NCBI RefSeq assembly: GCF_001999245.1
Contig: NZ_CP019631.1
Coordinates: 186,001-250,000 of the forward strand
Direction: 5' to 3'
DNA from: Roseibium algicola
GTDB lineage: Bacteria; Pseudomonadota; Alphaproteobacteria; Rhizobiales; Stappiaceae
Length of the DNA: 64,000 nt
Position 1 is the stretch's first letter; the number at the start of each line of letters is the position of its first letter. A program made the translations under genes and the position numbers. Shown here piece after piece: positions 48,555-57,592 of the stretch. The notes beneath the pieces were generated by a model, which saw only the letters and a list, made by a program, of their open reading frames with translations, was not told the DNA's origin and did not search any database.

Positions 48555-49565
48555 CTATCGCCATGTTTTCTTGTAGGAGCCTGCGGTCTGACGACCGCCT
48601 TCCGAAAAGGCTTTCAAGGCGCCGATGGCCGGGCCGGGGTCGCCGCCGTCTGAAAGACTGTCGACCGCCTTCCGGAACGCGCCGACGACGCCCGCGATAT
48701 AGGCCTTGCCGCGTTGGCGACCTTCGATTTTCAGCGCTGTGACACCCGCCTTGGAAAGGTCTCCGAGAAGCTCGAAGGCATTGAGGGAAACCGGGTCCTC
48801 GAACAGGTAGCCGGTCTTGCCTTCCGCGGTGAACTGGCCCTTGCAGAGCGTCGGATAACCGGCTGCCTGGCCTTGCTCGAAACTGTCGATTGTGAACCCG
48901 CCGAGCCGGGCCTGAAGTTTGCCATCGGCGTCTTCGGTGTAGTCGACATGTTCCGGCGGCGAACACACGCCGGTCAGGTTCGGCGACTTGCCCGTGGCGT
49001 AGGAGGAAAGCGAGCATCTGCCCTCTGTCATCACGCAGAGCCCGCCGAAAACGAAGACCTCGGTTTCAACGTCGATTTCCTTGTTCAGACTTGCGATTTC
49101 AGGCACCGACAGCACCCTGGGCAGGACGACGCGCTTCACCCCGAAAGTGTCCGCATAGAACCGGATCGCCTCGGGCGTGTTGGCGGCCGCCTGCACGGAT
49201 AGATGAAGCCTCAGTTCCGGATGGTTGCTTGCCGCATGATCGAGAACGGCAAGATCTGCGGCAATGACGGCGTCGGCCCTGCATTGCACAGCCGTATCAA
49301 CGGCCTCTCGCCACAAACCGACATCTCCGGCCCGGGCAAACGTGTTGATCGCGACCAGCACCCTGGACCCCTTGCGGTGGGCAAAGGCAACGCCCTCCGC
49401 CAGCTCTTCCGGCGAGAAGTTCAGTCCGGGAAAGTTGCGCGCGTTGGTCTCGTTTGCAAGGCCGCAATAGATCGCGTCGGCACCGGCTTCCGCTGCTGCG
49501 CGTAACGCGGCAGGGGTTCCTGCCGGGCAAACCAGTTCCAACGGCTTTGCTTCAGGTGATGTCAT
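48555..49565 (-). CDS. ubiU: UbiU, U32 peptidase-like O2-independent ubiquinone hydroxylation protein
   Basis: The 336-residue protein begins ELVCPAGTPAALRAAAEAGA with DAIYCGL, typical of UbiU/U32, and has the cysteine motif CVMTEGRCSLSSYATGKSPN followed by GVCSPP for the [4Fe-4S] cluster. It is the partner of UbiV. Its ATG overlaps the ubiT stop (ATGA), and its own stop abuts the ubiV start. Confidence 0.93.
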   Translation of the reverse strand: MTSPEAKPLELVCPAGTPAALRAAAEAGADAIYCGLANETNARNFPGLNFSPEELAEGVAFAHRKGSRVLVAINTFARAGDVGLWREAVDTAVQCRADAVIAADLAVLDHAASNHPELRLHLSVQAAANTPEAIRFYADTFGVKRVVLPRVLSVPEIASLNKEIDVETEVFVFGGLCVMTEGRCSLSSYATGKSPNLTGVCSPPEHVDYTEDADGKLQARLGGFTIDSFEQGQAAGYPTLCKGQFTAEGKTGYLFEDPVSLNAFELLGDLSKAGVTALKIEGRQRGKAYIAGVVGAFRKAVDSLSDGGDPGPAIGALKAFSEGGRQTAGSYKKTWR

Positions 49566-50119
49566 GAGAGTTTCTGCCGGGAACAGTCAGCCTGGGCGGA
49601 TTTTTGCGCAAAGGCACGAACCTGGCCCAGCAGCTTGTCGCTGATGGTGTTGACCCAGTCGGCCGATTGTCCGCTCAGGCCGAAGAATTCGCCCGGGGTG
49701 AGATCTGCCTCTTCCAGCGTGTTGCGCAGGGCCAACACGTGCTCTGTCCTGCCTTCGATACGAAGATCACGGCTGAAGAAGAGGGCGTCGCCATCATAGG
49801 TGCCGTCCAGCAGTCCCAGCAGTACCAGAAAGGGAGCGCGCACGATCGCCCTGGCATCGCCGATCCGGCTCTTGTCACAGATTCGGACCCTGGAGTTGTC
49901 CGGATCTAGTGACAGAAGAAAGGCGTGGGGCAAATCGTCCGGGACGATCGCGATCGGCACCTGGACAACGTCGCCGAGCCTGCGGATCAGATCCGGACGG
50001 CGTGCGACGAGGCGTTTCGTGAGGGTCGAGAGCAGCGCTTCCATTGGAGGTTTCGGCAGGGGCGAAACAAGGGAGGAAACGAGTGGTGGCAGGCTTTCCG
50101 AAGAGGGGTGTGTTTGCAT
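49562..50119 (-). CDS. ubiT: UbiT, SCP2-domain lipid-binding protein
   Basis: The 185-residue protein has an SCP2 sterol-binding-like domain (about residues 40-140), with RVRICDKSRIGDARAIVRAPF and DALFFSRDLRIEGRTEHVLALRNTLE. UbiT is the anaerobic counterpart of UbiJ and binds hydrophobic ubiquinone precursors for UbiU/V. It is first in the minus-strand ubiT-U-V operon and its start is 61 bp from a Dnr-type box shared with ubiD. Confidence 0.88.
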   Translation of the reverse strand: MQTHPSSESLPPLVSSLVSPLPKPPMEALLSTLTKRLVARRPDLIRRLGDVVQVPIAIVPDDLPHAFLLSLDPDNSRVRICDKSRIGDARAIVRAPFLVLLGLLDGTYDGDALFFSRDLRIEGRTEHVLALRNTLEEADLTPGEFFGLSGQSADWVNTISDKLLGQVRAFAQKSAQADCSRQKLS

Positions 50120-50172
50120 CCGGATCTCACTTTCTGTGAGCGGAGCCTAGACCGGCATCGCCCCTTGCCAAC

Positions 50173-50186
50173 TTGACAATTATCAA
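50173..50186. promoter_or_regulatory. Dnr/Fnr-type box between ubiT and ubiD
   Basis: TTGACAATTATCAA (TTGAC-AATT-ATCAA) is one base from a perfect dyad, centred 61 bp before ubiT and 90 bp before ubiD. It probably places anaerobic ubiquinone synthesis under the same regulator as denitrification. Confidence 0.7.
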
Positions 50187-50268
50187 GGCAGGCATCGGTC
50201 GTTCTGCCGATATCGCCGGACACTCTGAGCAGCGTGTTGCCACACGCGCATGTCTTGCTGGAACCACG

Positions 50269-51783
50269 ATGCAAAAGACCGGTCGCGACCTGCCTCCCTT
50301 TCCCAACTTGCGGAAATTCCTGGATTTTCTGGATCGTGAAGACGATCTGAAGACCCTGAGCACCCCCGTGGATGTTCATCTTGAAGCGACCGCGTTGCAT
50401 CAGAAGGTGATCGGGAGTGCCGGTCCCGCGGTCCTCGTTTCCAATCCAGTCCGGGCAGACCGGGGCGGTTTTGCCGCACCCCTTCTGATCAATCTCTTCG
50501 GCACCTCGAAGCGCGTTGCGAACGGACTGGGTCTTCACCCCGAAAACCTGCCCGACCTCGGACAGTTTCTGGCCAGCTTGCGCAGTCCACAACCGCCAGC
50601 TTCCTGGCGGGAGGCTGGAACCCTGATCCCGATGGCAAAGGCAGGGCTTAACTCAAGGCCGAAGATGACTGGCGTTCCCAAGGATCTTCACCGGGTTGAG
50701 CCGGATCTCTCGCAGCTTCCGGTCCAGACCTGCTGGCCGGGCGATGCGGGACCGCTGATCACCTGGGGAATGGTCGTTACCCGTCGTCCCAGCAAGGACG
50801 ATCCCAGGAATTATAATCTCGGCATCTACCGGATCCAGGTGCTGGACAAGGACAGGGCAATCTTGCGTTGGCTGCCGTTTCGCGGCGGTGCACAGCATTA
50901 CCGCCAGTGGCAGCAGTCAGGCGAGGCAATGCCTGTTGCCGTGGTAATCGGCTGCGATCCGGCAACCTTGCTGGCGTCCGTTATCCCGGCTCCGGCAAAC
51001 GTGAGTGAACTGGCGCTGGCCGGCATCTTCAACGGCACGCCATCAAAGCTTGCTCCCTGCGATACGATCGATCTTCATGTCCCGGCGAGTTCCGAGATTG
51101 TCCTGGAGGGAGAGGTCCAGCCGGGAGAGACGGCGCTGGAAGGACCTTTTGGCGATCACACCGGTTACTACAACGAAGCCGCCGATTATCCTGTGTTCCG
51201 GCTGAAGGCCATGAAGATGCACCGGGACTGCGTCTATCTGTCGACCTTCACCGGCAGGGCGCCCGACGAACCCTCTGTTATCGGCGAGGCCATGACGGGT
51301 CTCTTCCGCCCGCTGCTGCAACAGGCAATTCCGGAAATTATCGATGTCCATCTGCCCCCTGCGACCTGCTCCTACAGAGTGGCGGTCCTTCAGATCGCCA
51401 AGACCTATCCCGGTCAGGCACGGAGGGCGATGATGGGCTTCTGGTCACTCTTGCCGCAGTTCTCGATGACCAAATACGTGATCGTTGTCGATCAGGACAT
51501 CGACATCCGGAACTGGGACGATGTCATGTGGGCTGTCGCGACACGGTCCGACCCGGAGCGCGACCTGCTCGTCCTGACCGGAACACCGGTCGATCAACTG
51601 GACTTTTCCAGCCCGCGCGAGGGACTGGGAGGCAAGCTCGGCATTGATGCGACGATCAAGATTGGCGCAGAGACGGCACGGAGGTTTGCGGAGAAACTGA
51701 CCATGCCGGCGGAGATGGAAACGCGTGCTGACAGCCTCTTCGCGCAGCTGTGCCGGACACCTGCGGCCGAGGTGCACCCATGA
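50269..51783 (+). CDS. ubiD: UbiD family prenylated-flavin decarboxylase
   Basis: From ATG 50269 the protein has 504 residues, normal for UbiD. It starts with LPPFPNLRKFLDFLDREDDL and has the prenyl-FMN/metal region GIYRIQVLDKDRAI and the active-site GETALEGPFGDHTGYYNEA. It decarboxylates the 4-hydroxy-3-polyprenylbenzoate precursor of ubiquinone. The earlier TTG at 50173 lies within the regulatory box. It is coupled to ubiX, which makes its cofactor. Confidence 0.92.
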   Translation: MQKTGRDLPPFPNLRKFLDFLDREDDLKTLSTPVDVHLEATALHQKVIGSAGPAVLVSNPVRADRGGFAAPLLINLFGTSKRVANGLGLHPENLPDLGQFLASLRSPQPPASWREAGTLIPMAKAGLNSRPKMTGVPKDLHRVEPDLSQLPVQTCWPGDAGPLITWGMVVTRRPSKDDPRNYNLGIYRIQVLDKDRAILRWLPFRGGAQHYRQWQQSGEAMPVAVVIGCDPATLLASVIPAPANVSELALAGIFNGTPSKLAPCDTIDLHVPASSEIVLEGEVQPGETALEGPFGDHTGYYNEAADYPVFRLKAMKMHRDCVYLSTFTGRAPDEPSVIGEAMTGLFRPLLQQAIPEIIDVHLPPATCSYRVAVLQIAKTYPGQARRAMMGFWSLLPQFSMTKYVIVVDQDIDIRNWDDVMWAVATRSDPERDLLVLTGTPVDQLDFSSPREGLGGKLGIDATIKIGAETARRFAEKLTMPAEMETRADSLFAQLCRTPAAEVHP

Positions 51784-52361
51784 GCCGGCGCAAACGACTT
51801 GTAATCGGCATTTCCGGGGCGTCGGGTGCGGCAATTGCACTTGAAATTCTGCGGTTGTGCAAGGCACTCAGGCTCGACACCTTCACCACGGTGAGCGCTG
51901 CGGCGGAACGGACGATACAGCTTGAGTTGGGCGATGCGGCACGCCGGGAAATCCACGATCTCGCGACGCAGGAATATGCCGCTTCGGATGTCGCCGCACC
52001 CATATCCAGCGGATCCTTTCAGATGGATGCCATGATCGTCGCGCCCTGTTCCATGCGCAGCCTCGCTGCCATCGCCTACGGCACGGGGGAGGGACTGCTG
52101 GCGCGCGCTGCAGATGTCACTCTGAAGGAACGCAGGCAGCTTGTCCTGCTGGCTCGTGAAGCCCCGCTCCACGAAGGGCACCTGGAGGCAATGCTCAAGG
52201 TCACCCGCATGGGTGCGATCGTCGCACCGCCGGTGCCTCCGTTTTATCTGGGCCTTTCAACGATGGAGGAAATGACCCAGCAGATTGCTGCCCGCGCGCT
52301 CGCAACGGCGGGGATCGATCCGGGAGACAGCCTGCGGCGATGGACTGGTGAACCAGCCTGA
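51780..52361 (+). CDS. ubiX: UbiX, flavin prenyltransferase
   Basis: From ATG 51780 (ATGA overlap with ubiD) the protein has 193 residues. It shows VIGISGASGAAIALEILR, SSGSFQMDAMIVAPCSMRSL and the basic ARAADVTLKERRQLVL, followed by APLHEGHLEAMLKV. It prenylates FMN with dimethylallyl phosphate to produce prenyl-FMN for UbiD. The ubiD-ubiX pair probably serves anaerobic ubiquinone synthesis. Confidence 0.93.
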   Translation: MSRRKRLVIGISGASGAAIALEILRLCKALRLDTFTTVSAAAERTIQLELGDAARREIHDLATQEYAASDVAAPISSGSFQMDAMIVAPCSMRSLAAIAYGTGEGLLARAADVTLKERRQLVLLAREAPLHEGHLEAMLKVTRMGAIVAPPVPPFYLGLSTMEEMTQQIAARALATAGIDPGDSLRRWTGEPA

Positions 52362-52431
52362 AATTAGATCTCCGGCAGCCCTTTGCCGGTCGATCTGTGA
52401 TCTTTTGCCGCGACCGGGCCCCCTGTCAGAC

Positions 52432-52445
52432 TTGACTATGGTCAA
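52432..52445. promoter_or_regulatory. Dnr/Fnr-type box upstream of feoA
   Basis: TTGACTATGGTCAA is a perfect TTGAC-N4-GTCAA dyad, centred 64 bp before feoA. It suggests induction of ferrous iron uptake under denitrifying conditions. Confidence 0.74.
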
Positions 52446-52501
52446 TTGGGTCGGGTTCTCCCGGTGCTACGCCCTTATTCGGAACAAGAAGGGCTTCGCC
52501 A

Positions 52502-52870
52502 ATGTCTGAAACAATCCTTCAAACCGAGAGTGGACAAATAATGCCGCCGCCGACAGCCGATGGCGCGGATGTTCTGACGCTTGCGCATGCTGTGCCGGGC
52601 AAGGCATATCACGTTGTCTGCCTGGGCGAGACACGCCACTCGCGCATGGAACTTCTTGCGGCCGGGCTTGCACCTGACACGGTCATCAATCTTCTTCGCG
52701 GCAACGGTCTGCGGCCGCGCATCGTGGCCTGTGGTGACATTCGCGCCGCCATCGGCGCGGATCTGGCCTTGTCGGTCCATCTCTCTCCTTGTAACTGCGG
52801 CTGCGGTTGCGATAGCAATCGCCAGAAGGAACAAGCCCACGAACACGTTTTCCGGGGGAGGGACGTCTGA
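52502..52870 (+). CDS. feoA: FeoA, ferrous iron transport accessory protein with cysteine-rich tail
   Basis: The 122-residue protein contains an SH3-like FeoA domain (about residues 25-95) with SRMELLAAGLAPDTVINLL and GDIRAAIGADLALSVHL. A tail follows with four cysteines in PCNCGCGCDS (residues 97-103), which is not part of standard FeoA (about 75 residues). The stop overlaps the feoB start (TGATG). FeoA assists FeoB in Fe2+ uptake. The tail may bind metal. Confidence 0.88.
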   Translation: MSETILQTESGQIMPPPTADGADVLTLAHAVPGKAYHVVCLGETRHSRMELLAAGLAPDTVINLLRGNGLRPRIVACGDIRAAIGADLALSVHLSPCNCGCGCDSNRQKEQAHEHVFRGRDV

Positions 52871-55251
52871 TGGGCTGTTCCAGTTGTGCCGCGCCCGGTT
52901 GCGTTCGGCGGGATCTTCTGCCCTGTGCGCCGGCGCAGTACCGGGTGTTCCTGCTCGGCCCTGCCAATTCGGGCAAGTCCACGCTGTTCAACATGCTCAC
53001 CGGCGCCCGGCAAACGATCGGCAACTGGCCCGGCGTGACCGTCGATCGAAAGAGCGGAACGGCTGTCATCAAGGGTCTGACCGTTGAATTCGTCGATCTG
53101 CCGGGAATCTCGAGCCTGTCCGCTCCCCAGGCGGAACGGATAGATGAAAGGGTTGCCAGAGACGCGCTCGTCAACGTGGCGCATGATGCCCTGATTGTTG
53201 CGGTGGATCTGTCCGCGCCGCATCGCGGATTGTCCATGTTGCTGCAGGCCCGTGGCAACGGCGTGCCGGTTGTGGCGGTTCTGACGAAGGCCGACTGCTG
53301 GACGTCGGCTGCCGTGGACGCAGCCGCGCGGGTTCTGAGCGAACAATTGAATGTTCCAGTGGTTGCGGTTTCCGGCAGAACCCTTTCAGGGCTCGATCAG
53401 CTCCATGACCAGCTTGCACGTTGCCTGCAAGATCGGCAGCACGTTTCCTCTCCTCAGCAGATATCCTTGCCCGGCAAGGTCTGCGATGCCTTGGAGGCGT
53501 TGCAACAGGTTCTGGACGGCAGGCCCGAATATGAAAACGCCAACACCGTTGCCGCATCGCGCCGGTTGATGGAACGGGACTGGCTGACGGAAAAACGCGC
53601 GAGACAAGACCTTCTTGAAATCCGTGACCGTTTGATCGAGGAGACTGGACCTGTGGAAGGCGTGCTGCTTGACCAGTATCTGGCGGACGCGCCCCTCGCA
53701 CAGGCAACCCTTCTGGCGCGCCGCATTGATATGCCGCCCCCTGCAGGTCGCAGATTTCTGTCTGACAGGTTCGACCGGATCGCCCTTTCGCCATGGTTCG
53801 GCCCGGTGCTGTTTCTTGGCGTTATGTATCTCCTGTTCTTCCTGACGATCAATGTGTCCGGCGTCTTCATCGATCTGTTCGACGGCCTCGGTCAGGCCGC
53901 CTTTGTCGATACACCAGCGCTCGTTTTCCATCAGCTGGGGCTGTCTGGCACGGTCCTCGACATTGCCGTCGGCGCAATCGGTACCGGCATTCAGACGGTT
54001 GGGACCTTCGTGCCGGTGGTCGGGTTCCTGTTCCTGTGCCAGATCTTTCTGGAGGAAAGCGGATACATGACCCGCGCAGCCGTGGTCGCGGACCGTGTGA
54101 TGCGTCGTCTGGGACTGTCGGGCCGCGCCTTCCTGCCGCTTGTGCTGGGCTTCGGATGCACAATTCCGGCCGTGCTGGCAACGCGGACACTCGACACGCG
54201 CGCCGAGCGCATATTGACCTCGATGATGGCGCCCTTCATGTCTTGCGGGGCGCGCCTTCCGGTCTATGCGCTGTTCGCCGCTGCTTTCTTCCCGGTTGGG
54301 GGCCAGAATGTTGTTTTCGCGCTGTATCTGATCGGCATCGCGGCAGCGCTATTCACCGGCTGGATGCTGGCTCCCAGGCTGACCTTGCAGCGACCCCGGC
54401 CTCTGGCAATCGAACTCCCGATCTACCAGATGCCACCACTTTCCAGGGTCCTGCGGCTTTGCTGGGCCCGGATTCGGCAATTTGTAGCCGAGGCCGGGAA
54501 GACCATCGTGATCGTGGTTGCGCTGCTGTCGTTTCTGAATTCCGTCGGCCCCGATGGCAGCTTCGGCAATGAGGACAATGGCACCTCCATACTGGCGCTC
54601 ACAGCCCGGCAGGTTACGCCCGTTCTTGAACCCATGGGCGTCAGTGCGGACAACTGGCCGGCAGCGGTCGGTCTTTTCACCGGCATGTTCGCAAAGGAAA
54701 CCGTCGTGGGAACCCTGCAGGCTCTCTACGCCTCCGGCGAAACGGCAGGTGAAGTGGTTCCCAATCCGATGGATACCGCACAAGCCACGGTGCTTGCCCT
54801 GGGCGAATCCCTGCTCGGCCTGGCGGATGCCCTGCTTGATCCGCTTGGACTGGATGTCGGTGACATATCCAGTTTCGAAGCTGCGGCAGGCGAACAGAAC
54901 GTCCAGCCAGCCGTCTTTGCCGAAATGTCCAGGTACTTCGGCAGCCAAAGCGCTGCATTTGCCTACATGCTGGCGGTATTGCTTTACATCCCCTGCGTTG
55001 CGACCCTTTCAGCGATTGCTCGGGAAATCGGTGCCGGTTGGGCCGTCTTTGCTGCGGCATGGACAACGTTTGTTGCCTATTCCGGTGCCACGATCGCCTA
55101 TCAGCTCAGCCAGATCGGCAGCCACCCTGACCGCTCCCTTTTCTGGCTGGCACTCATGACGGGACTGATCGGACTGACCTTCTTCATAAGCCGGACCGTT
55201 GGAAGAAGTGGTCCGTCCAAGGCGGATTTTCGACCTTCCGCATCCGGGTGA
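52870..55251 (+). CDS. feoB: FeoB, ferrous iron transporter
   Basis: The 793-residue protein has an N-terminal GTPase domain (G1 GPANSGKST at 30-38, G3 DLPGISSLS, G4 TKAD) and a polytopic membrane domain with two gate motifs (LGFGCTIPAVLATR and GMFAKETVVGTL). It takes up Fe2+ across the inner membrane. Before the GTPase is a cysteine-rich lead (Cys3, Cys6, Cys11, Cys19) that typical FeoB lacks. The iron would feed the many heme and Fe-S proteins of the island. Confidence 0.94.
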   Translation: MGCSSCAAPGCVRRDLLPCAPAQYRVFLLGPANSGKSTLFNMLTGARQTIGNWPGVTVDRKSGTAVIKGLTVEFVDLPGISSLSAPQAERIDERVARDALVNVAHDALIVAVDLSAPHRGLSMLLQARGNGVPVVAVLTKADCWTSAAVDAAARVLSEQLNVPVVAVSGRTLSGLDQLHDQLARCLQDRQHVSSPQQISLPGKVCDALEALQQVLDGRPEYENANTVAASRRLMERDWLTEKRARQDLLEIRDRLIEETGPVEGVLLDQYLADAPLAQATLLARRIDMPPPAGRRFLSDRFDRIALSPWFGPVLFLGVMYLLFFLTINVSGVFIDLFDGLGQAAFVDTPALVFHQLGLSGTVLDIAVGAIGTGIQTVGTFVPVVGFLFLCQIFLEESGYMTRAAVVADRVMRRLGLSGRAFLPLVLGFGCTIPAVLATRTLDTRAERILTSMMAPFMSCGARLPVYALFAAAFFPVGGQNVVFALYLIGIAAALFTGWMLAPRLTLQRPRPLAIELPIYQMPPLSRVLRLCWARIRQFVAEAGKTIVIVVALLSFLNSVGPDGSFGNEDNGTSILALTARQVTPVLEPMGVSADNWPAAVGLFTGMFAKETVVGTLQALYASGETAGEVVPNPMDTAQATVLALGESLLGLADALLDPLGLDVGDISSFEAAAGEQNVQPAVFAEMSRYFGSQSAAFAYMLAVLLYIPCVATLSAIAREIGAGWAVFAAAWTTFVAYSGATIAYQLSQIGSHPDRSLFWLALMTGLIGLTFFISRTVGRSGPSKADFRPSASG

Positions 55252-55836
55252 ATTTTACCCTCATAACTAGAAAGTGCCAATTTGTGCCGTCGGGCGTTCG
55301 AGGGGTGGCGAAAGGCGATCGATGCTGTGGGCATCTGCAAGGCCTTCGCTTCCCTGAGTCGATAAGAGCAGCCAAAGGGCATGTCTGAATGCTCATTTAG
55401 ATCAGTTCCTTAGATCCGTGGGTCATTACCCGCCGTTCTGTCGATTTGGACGGAGCGAGGTCAAAGTGACGGCATCGAAATTCGTTCTCCAAACAAGTGC
55501 AGATACCGAAACCTTAGGTAGTGGGAATGCGGTTCCGGCCCTGGCCGAGATTGCGGCTGCAATGCTGTAGCGTCGCTGGACGACAGCGTCTCGACACGGA
55601 AAATGTCAATTTTTGATATTATTCGACTCTTGCTTGACAAATGACAAAATACGGATGAAGCATAGAGCCCATCAAGACCGGACCTGCACGTTCAGGGCGG
55701 CTCAGGGAGGAGCTAATCAGCGTCACTCTAGTCTCGGAAACTTCGGTTGGCCGAGCGCGGATCTTTGTTCAAAGGCGTCTCGCGCATGGCTTCCGGGGCT
55801 GAGTCCTTCTGTGACGTTTTTTCAAGCGGAAAGAGA
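55252..55836. other. Intergenic region upstream of the dihydroxyacetone-kinase operon
   Basis: This 585 bp gap shows no convincing gene. A 34-codon frame (GTG at 55467) with alanine-rich end, and an antisense frame overlapping the feoB 3' end, are unsupported. It contains a TTGACA hexamer (55634-55639) as a likely -35 box overlapping a direct-repeat element (55635-55646), and the operon promoter is expected here. Confidence 0.45.
55635..55646. promoter_or_regulatory. Candidate operator upstream of dhaKL
   Basis: TGACAAATGACA matches, with one change, the perfect palindrome TGACAAATGTCA whose complement-equivalent occurs at 60393-60404 before the permease gene. Both lie in promoter gaps of the same locus, so they may bind the SorC-type regulator. 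The overlap with a -35-like TTGACA is visible. Confidence 0.42.
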
Positions 55837-57573
55837 ATGCAGAGATTTATCAACGACCCAGACAACCTCGTGGACGAGACCGTTGCCGGCTTCGTGAGGG
55901 CGCATAGCGACCTTGTCCGGCTGGATCCGGAAAACGACCGTGTTGTCGTGTCCACCACAGCGCCGCGGCCAGGTCGTGTGGGTATCGTCACTGGTGGTGG
56001 ATCGGGTCACGAGCCGGCCTTTATCGGCTATACTGGCCGGAACCTTGTCGACGCCACCGCTGTTGGCGAGCTGTTCTCCTCACCGACCGCCAAGAGCTTT
56101 GCCGATGCGATCCGCGCCGCCGATGGCGGCAAGGGTGTTGCCGTCCTTTATGGCAATTATGCCGGCGACAACATGAACGTGAAAATGGCCAAGGAAATGG
56201 TGGCTCCCGACGGCATCGAGGTCGTTACGGTGGTGGCCAACGACGACGTCTGCTCTGCGCCGCTTTCCGAGCGGGAAAAGCGCCGGGGTGTCGCCGGAGA
56301 AATCTTCATGTGGAAGATCGGCGGAGCGAAGGCTGCGCTCGGCGGGTCATTGACGGAAGTGCAGGCGGCCGCGCAAAAGGCAATCGATGCCTGCCGGTCC
56401 GTTGGTGTGGGTCTCGGGCCCTGCACCTTGCCCGCTGTGGGTCATCCCAATTTTTCGATCGAAGCCGGTACGATGGAAGTCGGCATAGGTCACCATGGCG
56501 AACCCGGAGTTCGTGTCGAAAAGCTCGCTTCTGCCGATGCCGTGGCCGACGACATGCTGAAGATCGTTCTCGATGATCACGGACTTGAGGACGGTGCGGA
56601 AGTCGCCGTGCTTGTTTCGGGTCTCGGTGCCACGCCCGTGAACGAGCTTTATGTCCTCTACAGCCGCATCGAGACACGTCTCCAGGCGCAGGGCATTCGT
56701 GTGCACAAGGCGTTTGTCGGCAACTACTTCACCTCGCTGGAAATGATTGGTGCGACCTTGACGGTCATGGCGCTCGACAGTGAGCTGAAAGAGCTGCTGG
56801 ACATGGCCGCCGAGGCACCGGGCATGTCGACCGGGAAGGTCGAAGCACCGGAAGTTACCGAAGGCGCTCCGACCCACAGGTCACGGGGAAGCCGAAAAGA
56901 AGCGCGGTCCACCGTCGCAAAGGATGTCACCATCGAGGGACCTTCTGTGCCTGTTGCAGGATCTCAGGAGATCGTGGCGGAAGTTGCCGAGGTGATCGTC
57001 GCGAACAAGGCCTATCTTTCCGAAATAGACGGTCTGATCGGGGACGGTGATCACGGGATCAACATGGCCAAGGGGTTTGGTCGTGCCGCGGAGCGTATTT
57101 CCGGCAAGTCCCTTTCACTTGATGAGGCAATGAGCGTTCTGTCCGATGTCCTGATGAGCGAGATCGGCGGATCCATGGGGCCATTGTACGGCTTCATGTT
57201 CCAGGAAATGGCAACGACCGTTCAGGGGCGCCCCGCCATCGATGCCGTCGGGTTCTCGGCCGTTCTCAATGCCGCGCTTGTAGGCGTCCGCCGGACCGGT
57301 TCGGCAAAGGTCGGCGACAAGACACTGATCGACACGCTTGTTCCGGCGGTCGAAGCCTTTGACGGTGCGAAATCGCAAGGGTTCGTTGCTGCCCTTGCCG
57401 CCATGCGCAAGGCCGCAGAACAGGGACGTGACAGCACGATCGATCTGGTCGCGAAGATCGGACGTGCCAGCCGTCTGGGCGAACGATCGCGCGGTGTGCT
57501 GGACGCAGGCGCGACATCCTGCTGCCTTATCCTGGTGGCACTGGCCGACTCACTTGAAAAGAGGCTGGGCTAA
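55837..57573 (+). CDS. Dihydroxyacetone-kinase-type kinase, DhaK-DhaL fusion
   Basis: The ATG at 55837, just after GGAAAGAG, gives 578 residues; earlier starts add an N-terminus with no homologous sequence. Residues 1-330 are DhaK (start RFINDPDNLVDE, VTGGGSGHEPAF, YGNYAGDNMNVKM, and IGHHGEPGV with the His that binds the ketone covalently). Residues 350-578 are DhaL (ATP domain with DGLIGDGDHGINMAKGF). The ATP-dependent fusion phosphorylates dihydroxyacetone or related ketoses such as erythrulose; the locus with a sugar importer favours a tetrulose-type substrate but this is inference. Confidence 0.88.
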   Translation: MQRFINDPDNLVDETVAGFVRAHSDLVRLDPENDRVVVSTTAPRPGRVGIVTGGGSGHEPAFIGYTGRNLVDATAVGELFSSPTAKSFADAIRAADGGKGVAVLYGNYAGDNMNVKMAKEMVAPDGIEVVTVVANDDVCSAPLSEREKRRGVAGEIFMWKIGGAKAALGGSLTEVQAAAQKAIDACRSVGVGLGPCTLPAVGHPNFSIEAGTMEVGIGHHGEPGVRVEKLASADAVADDMLKIVLDDHGLEDGAEVAVLVSGLGATPVNELYVLYSRIETRLQAQGIRVHKAFVGNYFTSLEMIGATLTVMALDSELKELLDMAAEAPGMSTGKVEAPEVTEGAPTHRSRGSRKEARSTVAKDVTIEGPSVPVAGSQEIVAEVAEVIVANKAYLSEIDGLIGDGDHGINMAKGFGRAAERISGKSLSLDEAMSVLSDVLMSEIGGSMGPLYGFMFQEMATTVQGRPAIDAVGFSAVLNAALVGVRRTGSAKVGDKTLIDTLVPAVEAFDGAKSQGFVAALAAMRKAAEQGRDSTIDLVAKIGRASRLGERSRGVLDAGATSCCLILVALADSLEKRLG

Positions 57574-57592
57574 ACGGAGCAGCAGACGAACC

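Noticed and set aside
55101..55382. Minus-strand frame of 93 codons after feoB, considered as a transposase fragment
   Set aside because: It overlaps the feoB 3' end, and no transposase motif or inverted repeats were found.
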